From: Flavobacterium commune
Lineage (GTDB): Bacteria > Bacteroidota > Bacteroidia > Flavobacteriales > Flavobacteriaceae
Length of the DNA: 64,000 nucleotides
Assembly: GCF_001857965.1 (NCBI RefSeq)
Contig: NZ_CP017774.1
Span: 1,612,001-1,676,000 of the forward strand
Direction: 5' to 3'
This document shows positions 34,858 through 43,730 of the stretch, one piece after another (positions within the stretch are counted from its first letter, which is position 1; every line of letters starts with the position of its first letter). Made by a program: the position numbers and the translations under genes. Under the pieces are notes generated by a model. The model was not told the origin of the DNA, did no database searches, and saw only the letters and a list, made by a program, of their open reading frames with translations.

Positions 34858-36777
34858 ATGAAATACATCTATTTAATATTCTGTCTGTTTATTTCAACTG
34901 CGTTTACAATAAATGCTCAGGAAATTGTATCACCAAATAAAAAGATTAAGGTAATTGTCTCGAAAAAAGAATCAAATGGAAAGTCCTTTGGTCAGGTGTA
35001 TTTTAAAATTTTGTTTAAAAAGAAATCGGAATATATTGAAGTAATGCCAAGTTCGCCTTTGGGCATTCTAAGAGACGACCAGCAATTTACTGATAATTTG
35101 AAATTGGTTAGTGAATCTAAAGCAAAAGAAGTAAACCAGAAATATGAAATGATTTGTGGTAAACAAAAACTCTGTGATAATTTAGGAACTGAAAAGATTT
35201 TCAAATATGTGAATTCGAATAACGAACCGTTGAATATTGTTTTTAGAGTTTATAATGATGGAGTAGCATTTCGTTATGAATTTACTAATAAAAGGGATTC
35301 ATTAGTGAATGTTATTGATGAAAGTACTACTTATGTTTTTCCATCGGCTACTAATCGTTGGGTGCAACAATATACGGAATCCTATGAAGATTTTTTTCCT
35401 TTTTCAGATTCGGGTAAGACCAATAACAAAAAACAAGAATGGGGATTTCCAGCCTTATTCAAAGTAAATAATAATCCTGTTTGGGTATTGATTTCTGAGG
35501 CAAATATTTCAGAAAATAACTGTGCTGCAAAATTAAATAATTCGAAAAATCCAAACGAATACAAAGTAAGTTATGCTTCGCCAAGAGACAGTTTTAAGCA
35601 AACTGGAGTCAAAACTACCTTGCCTTGGAACTCGCAATGGCATACGTTAATCATTGGTGGATTGTCTGATGTAGTCGAATCTACTTTGATTACTGATGTT
35701 AGCGAACCGAATACATTAGAAGAAACGAGTTGGATAAAACCCGGTGCGGTTGCTTGGATTTATTGGGCATATAATCGTGGGTCTAAAGATTATCAAAAAG
35801 CTGTGGAATTTACTGATTTAGCTGTCGAAATGAAATGGCCTTATGTGCTCATTGACTGGGAATGGGATGTTATGACCAATGGTGGAAATATAACTGATGC
35901 AGTAAATTATGCCAAAAGTAAAGGGATTAAACCTATGATTTGGTATAATTCGGGGACTTCATGGCTTGAGCCAACGCCTAATGACCGCTTGTTAACCTCT
36001 GAAAAAAGAGCAGAAGAATTTGCCTGGCTTAATAAAATAGGAATATATGGCATCAAAGTTGATTTTTTTGCCGGAGACCAACAGGATATGATGAAATACT
36101 GTATTGATATTTTGAAGGATGCAGCAAAATATAAGATAATGGTCAATTTTCATGGGGCTACAGTGCCGCGTGGCTGGGCGCGTACCTATCCGAATTTGAT
36201 GACTACCGAAGCTGTTTACGGAGCCGAATGGTATAACAATAAACCCATTCTTACTAATAAAGCTGCTGTACATAATGCAACGCTTCCTTTTACACGCAAC
36301 GTAATTGGTTCGATGGATTATACTCCGGTAACTTTTACAAATTCGCAACATCCACATATTACTTCTTATGCTCATGAATTAGCTTTGTCAGTAGTTTTTG
36401 AGTCTGGTTTTCAGCATTTTGCCGATAGACCGGAAGGGTATAAAAGTTTGCCTCCAGAACCTAAAGAATTTCTAAAGAATGTTCCTGTAAGCTGGGACAA
36501 TACCAAGCTTGTTGATGGTTATCCGGGAGAAAAAGTTATTATGGCTAGAAGAAAAGGAAATCAATGGTATATAGGCGGAATTAATGGTAAGGACGAATTA
36601 CAAACATTAAAAATAAATTTTGATTTTCTTGGGACAGGAAATTTTAAATTAAAGCTTATTAAGGATGGAGAAAATGATAAGTCATTTGCTGTTGAAGTTA
36701 TAAAAATAAAAAAAGGAGATGTTTTAAATGTGGAATGTCTTCCAAGAGGCGGATTTGTAGCTGTTTTAGAAAAATAA
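34858..36777 (+). CDS. GH97 glycoside hydrolase (alpha-galactosidase-like?)
   Basis: 639 residues from ATG 34858; the upstream ATG at 34807 overlaps GH31 and lacks a signal peptide directly behind it. Signal peptide MKYIYLIFCLFISTAFTINAQ, an N-terminal GH97 domain (VSPNKKIKVIVSKKES), the (beta/alpha)8 core and a C-terminal beta domain. Asp402 in GIKVDFFAGD and Glu451 in MTTEAVYGAEW are the likely catalytic pair of the retaining alpha-galactosidase subgroup. The inverting (SusB-type) subgroup uses other glutamates. Starts 20 bp after GH31. The subgroup call is inference. Confidence 0.82.
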   Translation: MKYIYLIFCLFISTAFTINAQEIVSPNKKIKVIVSKKESNGKSFGQVYFKILFKKKSEYIEVMPSSPLGILRDDQQFTDNLKLVSESKAKEVNQKYEMICGKQKLCDNLGTEKIFKYVNSNNEPLNIVFRVYNDGVAFRYEFTNKRDSLVNVIDESTTYVFPSATNRWVQQYTESYEDFFPFSDSGKTNNKKQEWGFPALFKVNNNPVWVLISEANISENNCAAKLNNSKNPNEYKVSYASPRDSFKQTGVKTTLPWNSQWHTLIIGGLSDVVESTLITDVSEPNTLEETSWIKPGAVAWIYWAYNRGSKDYQKAVEFTDLAVEMKWPYVLIDWEWDVMTNGGNITDAVNYAKSKGIKPMIWYNSGTSWLEPTPNDRLLTSEKRAEEFAWLNKIGIYGIKVDFFAGDQQDMMKYCIDILKDAAKYKIMVNFHGATVPRGWARTYPNLMTTEAVYGAEWYNNKPILTNKAAVHNATLPFTRNVIGSMDYTPVTFTNSQHPHITSYAHELALSVVFESGFQHFADRPEGYKSLPPEPKEFLKNVPVSWDNTKLVDGYPGEKVIMARRKGNQWYIGGINGKDELQTLKINFDFLGTGNFKLKLIKDGENDKSFAVEVIKIKKGDVLNVECLPRGGFVAVLEK

Positions 36778-36797
36778 ATGTAGTAAAATTGAATTTT

Positions 36798-37142
36798 ATG
36801 AATGCAAAGAGATTGTGCTATGCCTGCGATTTAGTAGATAGCCCAGAATTAATAGAAATATACAAAAGCTATCATTCTAAAGAAAATGCTTGGCCTGAAA
36901 TTACTAAAAGCATTAAGGATTCTGGTATTATAGACATGGAAATTTATCTTCTGGCTAACAGATTGTTTATGATTATGGAAGTAGATGAAAGCTATACTCC
37001 GGAGCGCAAACAAATGATGGATGCCGCCAATCCAAAAGTTCAGGAATGGGAAGAATTGATGTGGAAATTTCAACAAGCGCCTCCGGGAGCTAAAGAGGGT
37101 GAAAAATGGTTGCCGATGGAACAAATATATAAATTGGAATGA
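36798..37142 (+). CDS. RhaM-type mutarotase (L-rhamnose/L-fucose)
   Basis: 114 residues. Interconverts alpha and beta anomers of a 6-deoxyhexose such as L-rhamnose or L-fucose. Ferredoxin-like fold, with Tyr22, His26 and WPE (32-34) in IYKSYHSKENAWPEI; the spacing from His to Trp (5 residues) is larger than in enteric RhaM (3). C-terminal EKWLPMEQIYKLE is typical. An upstream in-frame start at 36735 would overlap the GH97 gene and is rejected. As the neighbour is a fucosidase, L-fucose may be the substrate here. Confidence 0.82.
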   Translation: MNAKRLCYACDLVDSPELIEIYKSYHSKENAWPEITKSIKDSGIIDMEIYLLANRLFMIMEVDESYTPERKQMMDAANPKVQEWEELMWKFQQAPPGAKEGEKWLPMEQIYKLE

Positions 37143-37221
37143 ATTTATTAATAAATAATTCAAGTTGCTAGTTTGTAAAGCTCAGTTGCAAAATGATTCA
37201 AATAATAAATAAAATAAAAAA

Positions 37222-38955
37222 ATGAGAACGAAAATTTTATTCACGCTGTTATCTCTACTTCAGTTTAGTGTTTATGCCCAAGAAAAAAATCCTATGCCCG
37301 CTATACCAGCTCCATTAGCTGTGAATAGCGTGCCAATGGGAGATTTGGAAACATTTCCTGAGGTAAAGTTAGAATTACCTATTGCAAAAGGGCCTTTTGA
37401 ACCCAATTGGGAATCGATAGAAAAAAACTACCCTGGAGAGCCTGCCTGGCTTCGTGATGCGAAGTTTGGAATATGGGTTCATTTTGGACCGCAAGCTGCA
37501 GGAGAAAGTGGGGATTGGTATGCGCGTAATCTTTATAAAACTGATAAAGTTGCCTATAAAAATCATATTAAAAAGTATGGACATCCTTCTGAATCAGGAT
37601 ACAAAGAAGTTTTGCGTGATTGGAATCCAACAAAGTTAGATCCGGAGAAACTCACAAAAATTTATCAGGATGCAGGTGCTCGTTTTTTAATGATTCAAGG
37701 AGTGCATCATGATAATTACGATATGTGGAATTCTAAATACCAGCCTTGGAATTCAGTAAACATTGGACCAAAAAGAGATTTGATTGGTGAATGGTCAAAA
37801 GCCTGTAAATCAGTCGGAATGCGATATGGAGTGACTTTTCATCACGAATACACATGGTGGTGGTGGCAAACAGCATTTGGAAGCGATAAAGAAGGAGCTA
37901 AAAAAGGAATTCCTTATGATGGTCATCTTACGCTTGCTGATGGTAAAGGAAAATGGTGGGAAGGATACGATCCGAAAATGCTTTATGGTATCGATTTAAG
38001 AGAGTACAAAGGAGTAGAAAAAAATGCCCATACTGATTGGACACCACCACCAGCAGGAATATTTAGTAATCATTTAGGATATGCTAAATGGTATGCCACA
38101 AATTGGGCTTTAAGGATGATGGATGTTGTGCAACATTACGACCCTGATTTTATTTATACTGATGGTACCGTTCAAGGACCATTTACAGGAGATGGAACAG
38201 GAGCAGGTTTAAAAGCAAATGCCATGCAAAGCGTTATAGCTGATTTTTACAATACTAGTTTACAGCGTCGAGGTGAGGTAAATACTTTTAGCATTGTTAA
38301 GTTTCGTCATAACACTAATGGTACAGTAAATACCGAGGAGTTTGGTATTCCTTCGGAGATTAAAAAAGACCAGCCCTGGATTGCGGAAGCTCCCGTAGGA
38401 GATTGGTTTTATGCTCCCGACTTTACCTATGATTCAGGTATGATGATTCGCTATATAATTGAAGCTATAGCACGTGATGGAAATGCAGCAATATGTATTT
38501 CTTTATTGCCTGACGGTTCAATTAATGATGAGAGTCAAAAGATGTTGAAAGAAGTAGGAAACTGGATGCGAGTTAATGGAGAAGGAGTATATGGAAGTCA
38601 TGCCTGGGTAATTCCAGCCGAAGGGGAAATGATTAATGGAAAGTTAAAAATGCTTCCTGGAGGAAAATTGGGTAGTAGGCAAGCTGAATTTAAATTTAAC
38701 GCTCAGGATATCCGATTTACAATTGGTAAAAACAATAAACTGTATGCCTTTTGTATGAATGTACCAGCTCCGAATACTCAAATAAAAATTAAGTCTCTTG
38801 GTACAGCTGCAAATAACTATGGCAAGAAAGTTAAAACCGTTAAGTTGTTAGGTTACAAAGGAAAACTAAAATGGAAAGAAACGGCAGATGGATTAATAAT
38901 AAAATGTCCTAAGAATATGCCATTTGCTACTGCTATTACTTTTGAAATTGAGTAA
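37222..38955 (+). CDS. GH29 alpha-L-fucosidase
   Basis: 577 residues with a signal peptide (MRTKILFTLLSLLQFSVYAQ). GH29 core: FGIWVHFGPQAAGESGDWYAR, FLMIQGVHHDNYDMWNS, GVTFHHEYTWWWW, and the nucleophile Asp314 in PDFIYTDGTVQG. The C-terminal beta-sandwich matches the family. Releases terminal L-fucose from glycans. Last gene of the AraC-linked cluster, 79 bp after the mutarotase and before a terminator. No transporter is encoded in the cluster. Confidence 0.93.
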   Translation: MRTKILFTLLSLLQFSVYAQEKNPMPAIPAPLAVNSVPMGDLETFPEVKLELPIAKGPFEPNWESIEKNYPGEPAWLRDAKFGIWVHFGPQAAGESGDWYARNLYKTDKVAYKNHIKKYGHPSESGYKEVLRDWNPTKLDPEKLTKIYQDAGARFLMIQGVHHDNYDMWNSKYQPWNSVNIGPKRDLIGEWSKACKSVGMRYGVTFHHEYTWWWWQTAFGSDKEGAKKGIPYDGHLTLADGKGKWWEGYDPKMLYGIDLREYKGVEKNAHTDWTPPPAGIFSNHLGYAKWYATNWALRMMDVVQHYDPDFIYTDGTVQGPFTGDGTGAGLKANAMQSVIADFYNTSLQRRGEVNTFSIVKFRHNTNGTVNTEEFGIPSEIKKDQPWIAEAPVGDWFYAPDFTYDSGMMIRYIIEAIARDGNAAICISLLPDGSINDESQKMLKEVGNWMRVNGEGVYGSHAWVIPAEGEMINGKLKMLPGGKLGSRQAEFKFNAQDIRFTIGKNNKLYAFCMNVPAPNTQIKIKSLGTAANNYGKKVKTVKLLGYKGKLKWKETADGLIIKCPKNMPFATAITFEIE

Positions 38956-38973
38956 ATAATAGCTCTAATATTG

Positions 38974-39010
38974 AAAAAGGTAACTGTAAGTAATTATAGT
39001 TGCCTTTTTT
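38974..39010 (+). terminator. Terminator of the first glycan cluster
   Basis: AAAAAGGTAACT (38974-38985) pairs with AGTTGCCTTTTT (38998-39009) with one G-T pair and a T-run. Confidence 0.75.
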
Positions 39011-39098
39011 AGTATATGAGAAGACATAAATTGAGGATTCACCTAATTTTAGTCCCGAAACTTTATAATCTAAAATTTTAGACTTATCCATTTTCTGC

Positions 39099-39106
39099 TA
39101 TCTTTG
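39099..39106 (+). promoter_or_regulatory. Predicted holB promoter, leaderless
   Basis: TATCTTTG fits TAnnTTTG and ends only four bases before the holB ATG (39111), so the predicted start is at or next to the A of ATG. Confidence 0.48.
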
Positions 39107-39110
39107 CTTT

Positions 39111-40259
39111 ATGCAATTTTCTGAAATTTTAGGGCAGGAACACATTAAAAACCATCTTAGCAGAAGTGCTGATTTAGGAAGGATTCCGCATGCGCAGTTG
39201 TTTGTAGGCCCTGAAGGAAGCGGTACTCTGGCTATGGCAATTGCTTATGCACAATATATTTTGTGTGGCAATCAAAACGGAGAAAACAATGGTGAAAATC
39301 ATGCCTGCAATGTAAAATTCCAAAAATTATCGCATCCCGATTTGCATTTTGCTTATCCTACCGTTACTACCGATGAGGTAAAGAAAAACCCTAAAAGTAT
39401 CGATTTTATTGCCGATTGGAGGGAATTTGTAACTCAGAATCCTTACGGTGGATTGTTTGATTGGTACGCGGTTTTAGGTGTGCAAAATAAGCAAGGAGAA
39501 ATTAGAGTTGATGATGCTCAGGAAATTCTGAAATCACTTTCTTTAAAAGCCTATGAAGGTGGTTATAAAATCATGATTGTTTGGATGGCCGATAAATTGA
39601 ATATTGCCGCTTCTAACAAACTTTTGAAACTACTCGAAGAACCACCGGAGAAAACTATATTTATTCTGATTTCTGAAAATGAAGAAGATATTCTTCAAAC
39701 TATCCGTTCACGTTGTCAGGTATTGCATTTTAATGGATTGAGTGAGGCTGTTATTGCCGATGCCTTGGTTTCCCGTGAAGAAATAGATTTAAAATTAGCC
39801 ACAAAATTAGCCCATCAGGCACAAGGAAATTACAATGCTGCTTTACATTTGTTACGAGATAAAGACGAAGAACATCCGTTTGAACAATGGTTTGTTACCT
39901 GGGTTCGTGCTGCTTTTAAGGCCAAAAAAGATGCAGCTGCCATTCAGGATTTAATTCTTTGGAGCGAAAAAATCGCTGCTTTAGGAAGAGAAGCGCAAAA
40001 GAAGTTTCTTCAGTTTTGTATGGAAATGTTTCGTCAGGCATTGTTGATTAATTATGAAACACCAGGTTTAGTTTATTTCGAACCAAAAGTCGATAAATTC
40101 AAATTAGAAAATTTTGCACCATTTGTAAATGGTAACAATATTCAGGATATATTTAAAGAACTTTCGGATGCGATGTATCATATAGAACGCAACGGAAATG
40201 CAAAAATAATTCTAACCGATTTATCAATCAAACTCACACGTTTAATTCACAAAAAATAA
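39111..40259 (+). CDS. holB: DNA polymerase III delta' subunit
   Basis: 382 residues. Clamp-loader subunit. AAA+ core with LGQEHIKNHLSRS, AQLFVGPEGSGTLAMA (degenerate P-loop, as expected for delta'), LNIAASNKLLKLLEEPPEKTIFILIS and SRCQVLHF. The DoxX-like gene follows after 5 bp. The ATG sits directly behind a promoter -7 element (leaderless). Confidence 0.93.
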   Translation: MQFSEILGQEHIKNHLSRSADLGRIPHAQLFVGPEGSGTLAMAIAYAQYILCGNQNGENNGENHACNVKFQKLSHPDLHFAYPTVTTDEVKKNPKSIDFIADWREFVTQNPYGGLFDWYAVLGVQNKQGEIRVDDAQEILKSLSLKAYEGGYKIMIVWMADKLNIAASNKLLKLLEEPPEKTIFILISENEEDILQTIRSRCQVLHFNGLSEAVIADALVSREEIDLKLATKLAHQAQGNYNAALHLLRDKDEEHPFEQWFVTWVRAAFKAKKDAAAIQDLILWSEKIAALGREAQKKFLQFCMEMFRQALLINYETPGLVYFEPKVDKFKLENFAPFVNGNNIQDIFKELSDAMYHIERNGNAKIILTDLSIKLTRLIHKK

Positions 40260-40264
40260 CGATT

Positions 40265-40648
40265 ATGAATAACCCGGCTTCGCTTTTACTTCTGGTATTT
40301 TTCGGAATTACTTTTTTGCAATCCAGTTATGAAAAACTGTTTTATTGGAACGATAATGTGACCTGGTTAAAAGAACATTTTGCTAAAACACGATTAAAAA
40401 ATCATGTAAAACTAGCGTTGATTAATCTTGTAATCATGGAGCTGATTTCGACTGTTTTGTGTTTTGTGGGTTGCATTGAATTATTAGTAAATAAGGGAAG
40501 ACTCTTTGGTTATTACGGAGCGTTATTTTCGGCGATTACTTTACTGATGATGCTTTTTGGTCAGCGATTAGCCAAAGATTATGACGGCGCCAGAACTATT
40601 GTTATTTATTTTATTCCGGCTGTAATGGCGGTGTATTGGTTGAGTTAA
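40265..40648 (+). CDS. DoxX-like small membrane protein
   Basis: 127 residues with four transmembrane helices: about 4-22, 49-70, 80-97 and 108-126. It fits the DoxX/SURF4-like family of small membrane proteins of unclear function, possibly redox-linked. It lies in an apparent operon with holB (5-bp gap). The cluster of four hydrophobic segments is visible; the family name is by general similarity. Confidence 0.7.
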   Translation: MNNPASLLLLVFFGITFLQSSYEKLFYWNDNVTWLKEHFAKTRLKNHVKLALINLVIMELISTVLCFVGCIELLVNKGRLFGYYGALFSAITLLMMLFGQRLAKDYDGARTIVIYFIPAVMAVYWLS

Positions 40649-40735
40649 AAATCAATTTCAACTAAATCTGAAATCAAATATCGTAACCCGAGAGCTTGGC
40701 TCCAATTGGCGAAGCAATCTTCAATCTAAAATCAG

Positions 40736-41245
40736 ATGACACCAAAACATCCATCGGAATCCTTAACTATTTTGACTGATTTGGTTTTGCCAAGTGAGAC
40801 CAACCATATCAATAATCTTTTCGGAGGCGAATTGTTAGCCCGGATGGATCGTGCGGCCAGTATTGCGGCGCAGAGACATTCCAGAAATATTTCAGTTACT
40901 GCTTCGGTGAATCATGTGGCTTTTACCAAGGCTATTTTGTTGGGAAGTGTGGTAACTATTGAGGCAAAGGTTTCCAGAGCTTTTAAGACTTCGATGGAGG
41001 TTTATATTGATGTTTGGGTAGAAGATAGAGAATCGGGTGTGAAAACTAAAGCTAATGAAGCTATTTATACTTTTGTTGCGGTTGACCAAAAAGGAAAACC
41101 TGTAGAAGTTGCCCAAATCATTCCTGAAACTGAATTGGAAAAACAGCGTTATGATGCGGCTTTAAGACGCAAACAATTGAGTTTAGTCCTGGCAGGAAAA
41201 ATGAAACCCGAAGAGGCTACGGAGTTGAAAGCGTTGTTTGTGTAA
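40736..41245 (+). CDS. Acyl-CoA thioesterase (hotdog)
   Basis: 169 residues. Hotdog fold with the HX marks ETNHINNLFGGELLARMDRAA and VNHVAFTKAILLGSVVTIEAKV, typical of the YciA/BFIT-like acyl-CoA thioesterases. Hydrolyses acyl-CoA to free acid and CoA in the cytosol. The 87-bp gap before it has an intergenic repeat unit (AAATCTGAAATC, CAATCTAAAATC). Confidence 0.88.
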   Translation: MTPKHPSESLTILTDLVLPSETNHINNLFGGELLARMDRAASIAAQRHSRNISVTASVNHVAFTKAILLGSVVTIEAKVSRAFKTSMEVYIDVWVEDRESGVKTKANEAIYTFVAVDQKGKPVEVAQIIPETELEKQRYDAALRRKQLSLVLAGKMKPEEATELKALFV

Positions 41246-41424
41246 GCTTTGTTTTTTGATGATAAAATCTTTTTAAACGAAAAAGTTTGCATCAAAAAAA
41301 GAAGTATTTTTACAAACACAAAAAAAGATATGTAATAGAAATGAGAAAGAGCAACTGCTTCTGATTAGTTTCTAATCGCTATAGAAACAATATTAACTTA
41401 ATGAAAGAAAAGCTAAAAGAAAAT

Positions 41425-42432
41425 ATGAGTACAGAGAAAGAAGCCAAATTAAAAGCGTTACAGCTTACCCTTGATAAACTGGATAAAACCTACGGAAAAG
41501 GGACTGTTATGAAAATGGGCGATAAAGCCATTGAAGAAGTCGAGGTAATTTCTTCGGGATCTTTAGGTGTGGATTTAGCACTGGGAGTAGGTGGTTATCC
41601 AAAAGGAAGAATTATTGAGATTTACGGACCGGAATCTTCAGGTAAAACTACTTTAACACTTCACGCTATTGCCGAAGCGCAAAAAGCAGGTGGAATTGCA
41701 GCCTTTATTGATGCGGAACACGCATTTGACAGAAATTATGCTGAAAAATTAAATGTAGATATCGAAAACTTAATTATTTCGCAACCTGACAATGGAGAGC
41801 AGGCTTTGGAAATTGCTGAAAACTTAATTCGTTCAGGAGCAATTGATATTGTGGTTATTGACTCGGTTGCTGCGTTGACTCCAAAAAGCGAAATTGAAGG
41901 CGAGATGGGAGATTCTAAAATGGGTCTTCACGCGCGTTTGATGTCTCAGGCTTTAAGAAAATTAACAGGAACTATTAGTAAAACCAATTGTACGGTTTTC
42001 TTTATCAATCAGTTGAGAGAGAAAATCGGGGTGATGTTTGGAAATCCTGAAACTACTACGGGTGGTAATGCGTTGAAATTTTATGCTTCGGTTCGTTTAG
42101 ATATTCGTCGTTCTTCTCAAATTAAAGACGGGGAAAATGTTATTGGAAACAGAACCAAAGTTAAAATTGTTAAAAATAAAGTAGCTCCACCATTTAAAGT
42201 AGCTGAATTTGATATTATGTATGGTGAAGGAGTTTCTAAAACAGGAGAGATTCTGGATTTAGCAGTAGAATTCGAAATTGTAAAAAAATCAGGTTCATGG
42301 TTTAGCTATGGAGAAACCAAATTAGGACAAGGTCGTGATGCTGTTAAAACATTAATCAAAGACAATCCTGAATTGGCAGATGAATTAGAAGTAAAAATCA
42401 AAGCCAGAATTAAAGAATTAGCAGAGAATTAA
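41425..42432 (+). CDS. recA: Recombinase RecA
   Basis: 335 residues from ATG 41425; ATG 41401 would add eight residues (MKEKLKEN) not found in typical flavobacterial RecA. Walker [10 protein letters not shown] at about 68-76, Walker B region DIVVIDSV, and [20 protein letters not shown] are all standard. Performs strand exchange and SOS control of LexA cleavage where LexA exists. Followed by a terminator. Confidence 0.97.
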   Translation: MSTEKEAKLKALQLTLDKLDKTYGKGTVMKMGDKAIEEVEVISSGSLGVDLALGVGGYPKGRIIEIYGPESSGKTTLTLHAIAEAQKAGGIAAFIDAEHAFDRNYAEKLNVDIENLIISQPDNGEQALEIAENLIRSGAIDIVVIDSVAALTPKSEIEGEMGDSKMGLHARLMSQALRKLTGTISKTNCTVFFINQLREKIGVMFGNPETTTGGNALKFYASVRLDIRRSSQIKDGENVIGNRTKVKIVKNKVAPPFKVAEFDIMYGEGVSKTGEILDLAVEFEIVKKSGSWFSYGETKLGQGRDAVKTLIKDNPELADELEVKIKARIKELAEN

Positions 42433-42455
42433 AAATTCGTATTGTGTTATAAATC

Positions 42456-42487
42456 AAAATGCTCGTCAATTTGGCGGGCATTTTTTT
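42456..42487 (+). terminator. recA terminator
   Basis: AAAATGCTCGTC (42456-42467) pairs with GGCGGGCATTTT (42473-42484), two G-T pairs, followed by T residues. Confidence 0.78.
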
Positions 42488-42512
42488 ATAAGAAAAATTA
42501 GAGTCTGATGTG

Positions 42513-42543
42513 TTTTATAAGCAACCTTTTTATTTTATAAGCA
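42513..42543 (+). promoter_or_regulatory. Upstream element shared by two lipoprotein genes (copy 1)
   Basis: TTTTATAAGCAACCTTTTT at 42513-42531, then a second partial copy TTTTATAAGCATC from 42533, a 20-bp period. The same 19 nt occur at 43152-43170 before the second lipoprotein. Confidence 0.5.
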
Positions 42544-42580
42544 TCTTGTAAGTAATTATTAACTTATAAAAATTTATAAA

Positions 42581-42988
42581 ATGAAAAATTTAAAATTGAA
42601 AGTAGTTGCATTAGTATTGTTCGTGTCTGCAGGATTTGTTTCCTGTGATAATGATGACACACCATCTGTAGAAACTAAAACTGCTTTTGTGTCAGCCGTA
42701 ACCGGAGCAACTACTTCAACTGTGAATCAGGAAATCACACTTGAAGTGACTTATGCAGTAGAAAACAATTGTGGTGTTTTTAATAAGTTTATTGAAACTA
42801 CTGCAGGAAACACCAAAACAATTGAAGTGCAAACTAAATATGAAGGAAGTAATTGTGGGACAACAGCTGCTACTAAAAAAACTTCATACAAGTTTAAAGC
42901 TACTGCGGCAGGAACTTATATCCTGAAGTTTAAAAAAACAGCAACAGAGTTTGTAACTCAAACAATAGTTGTGAGTTCGGCTTCATAA
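42581..42988 (+). CDS. Small secreted lipoprotein, paralog A
   Basis: 135 residues. Lipoprotein signal with Cys22 (GFVSCDND), then a beta-rich domain of Ig-like length (SAVTGATTSTVNQEITLEVTYAVENNCGVF, YKFKATAAGTYILKFKK) with Cys64 and Cys92 as a possible disulfide. Function unknown. The gene at 43232 has the same layout and the same upstream motif, so they are a duplicated pair. Terminator follows. Confidence 0.68.
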   Translation: MKNLKLKVVALVLFVSAGFVSCDNDDTPSVETKTAFVSAVTGATTSTVNQEITLEVTYAVENNCGVFNKFIETTAGNTKTIEVQTKYEGSNCGTTAATKKTSYKFKATAAGTYILKFKKTATEFVTQTIVVSSAS

Positions 42989-42994
42989 TTTGAT

Positions 42995-43040
42995 AAAAGA
43001 GGTTGTTTCATTAAAAAGTGTGAGACAACCTCTTTTCTTT
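42995..43040 (+). terminator. Terminator of paralog A
   Basis: AAAAGAGGTTGT (from 42995) pairs with ACAACCTCTTTT (ending 43036) and is followed by a T-run. It also separates the two paralogs, so each has its own transcript. Confidence 0.85.
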
Positions 43041-43151
43041 TTTTAGATTGTAATTTCAAAATAATCAATACTCAAAGATTATATTTCGTTTGTTTTTTAT
43101 CCTTTTTTGCTTCAAATGAGTTTAGATACAATTTTTTTGAAAAAAATACGT

Positions 43152-43170
43152 TTTTATAAGCAACCTTTTT
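43152..43170 (+). promoter_or_regulatory. Upstream element shared by two lipoprotein genes (copy 2)
   Basis: TTTTATAAGCAACCTTTTT, identical to 42513-42531; it lies 80 bp before the second lipoprotein start (68 bp in the first). Confidence 0.5.
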
Positions 43171-43231
43171 CATTTGTTGCTGTCTTTATAAAAGAATCAA
43201 CGATAGATTATTAATTTATAAAATCAAAAAA

Positions 43232-43669
43232 ATGAAAAAAATAGCCCTGTTTTTAGTCTTAATGACCACATTGTTAAGTTGTAGTTTAGATGAACCGGAT
43301 AGGTATAATTTTTATGTTTTACCTGTTGAAAGTTATACGATGCCTTCAACCTTCAAAGTAGGAGCATCTCATAAAATTGAGTTAAAGTATCAAAGACCTA
43401 CAGTTTGTTATAATTACGGAGGAGTGTATTATGTTTATGGTACCGGAGCCGATTCGTTTACCAGAACAATAGGTATTAATGCTAATACAAAAGTTGGCGA
43501 AGTTTGTACAGAAGAATTACCTCCATTGTCTGATGCTTCATTTAATTTTGTTCCTCAAGAAACTGGAAACTATAAGTTTAAGTTTTATAAAGGTAAAGGC
43601 CCAGATCCAGATGATGCAACTAAAGAGATAGATATCTTTGAAGAGGTAGCAGTTGTCGTTACTCAGTAA
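43232..43669 (+). CDS. Small secreted lipoprotein, paralog B
   Basis: 145 residues. Lipoprotein signal with Cys17 (TTLLSCSL), then the layout of paralog A: FKVGASHKIELKY, Cys58, a gap, Cys93, then SFNFVPQETGNYKFKFYKG. The conserved spacing of the two cysteines suggests a disulfide. Function unknown. It shares a 19-nt upstream element with paralog A. The bidirectional terminator after it overlaps the stop codon of the convergent acyltransferase. Confidence 0.68.
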   Translation: MKKIALFLVLMTTLLSCSLDEPDRYNFYVLPVESYTMPSTFKVGASHKIELKYQRPTVCYNYGGVYYVYGTGADSFTRTIGINANTKVGEVCTEELPPLSDASFNFVPQETGNYKFKFYKGKGPDPDDATKEIDIFEEVAVVVTQ

Positions 43670-43680
43670 ATAGTATCTTT

Positions 43681-43730
43681 CTTAAAACAAAAAAATCACC
43701 TAATGAACTGGGTGATTTTTTTGTTTTAAG
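43681..43730. terminator. Bidirectional terminator with 20-bp perfect stem
   Basis: CTTAAAACAAAAAAATCACC (43681-43700) and its exact inverse (43711-43730) with a 10-nt loop. The stop codon of the convergent gene (43726-43728) lies inside the stem. Confidence 0.9.
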
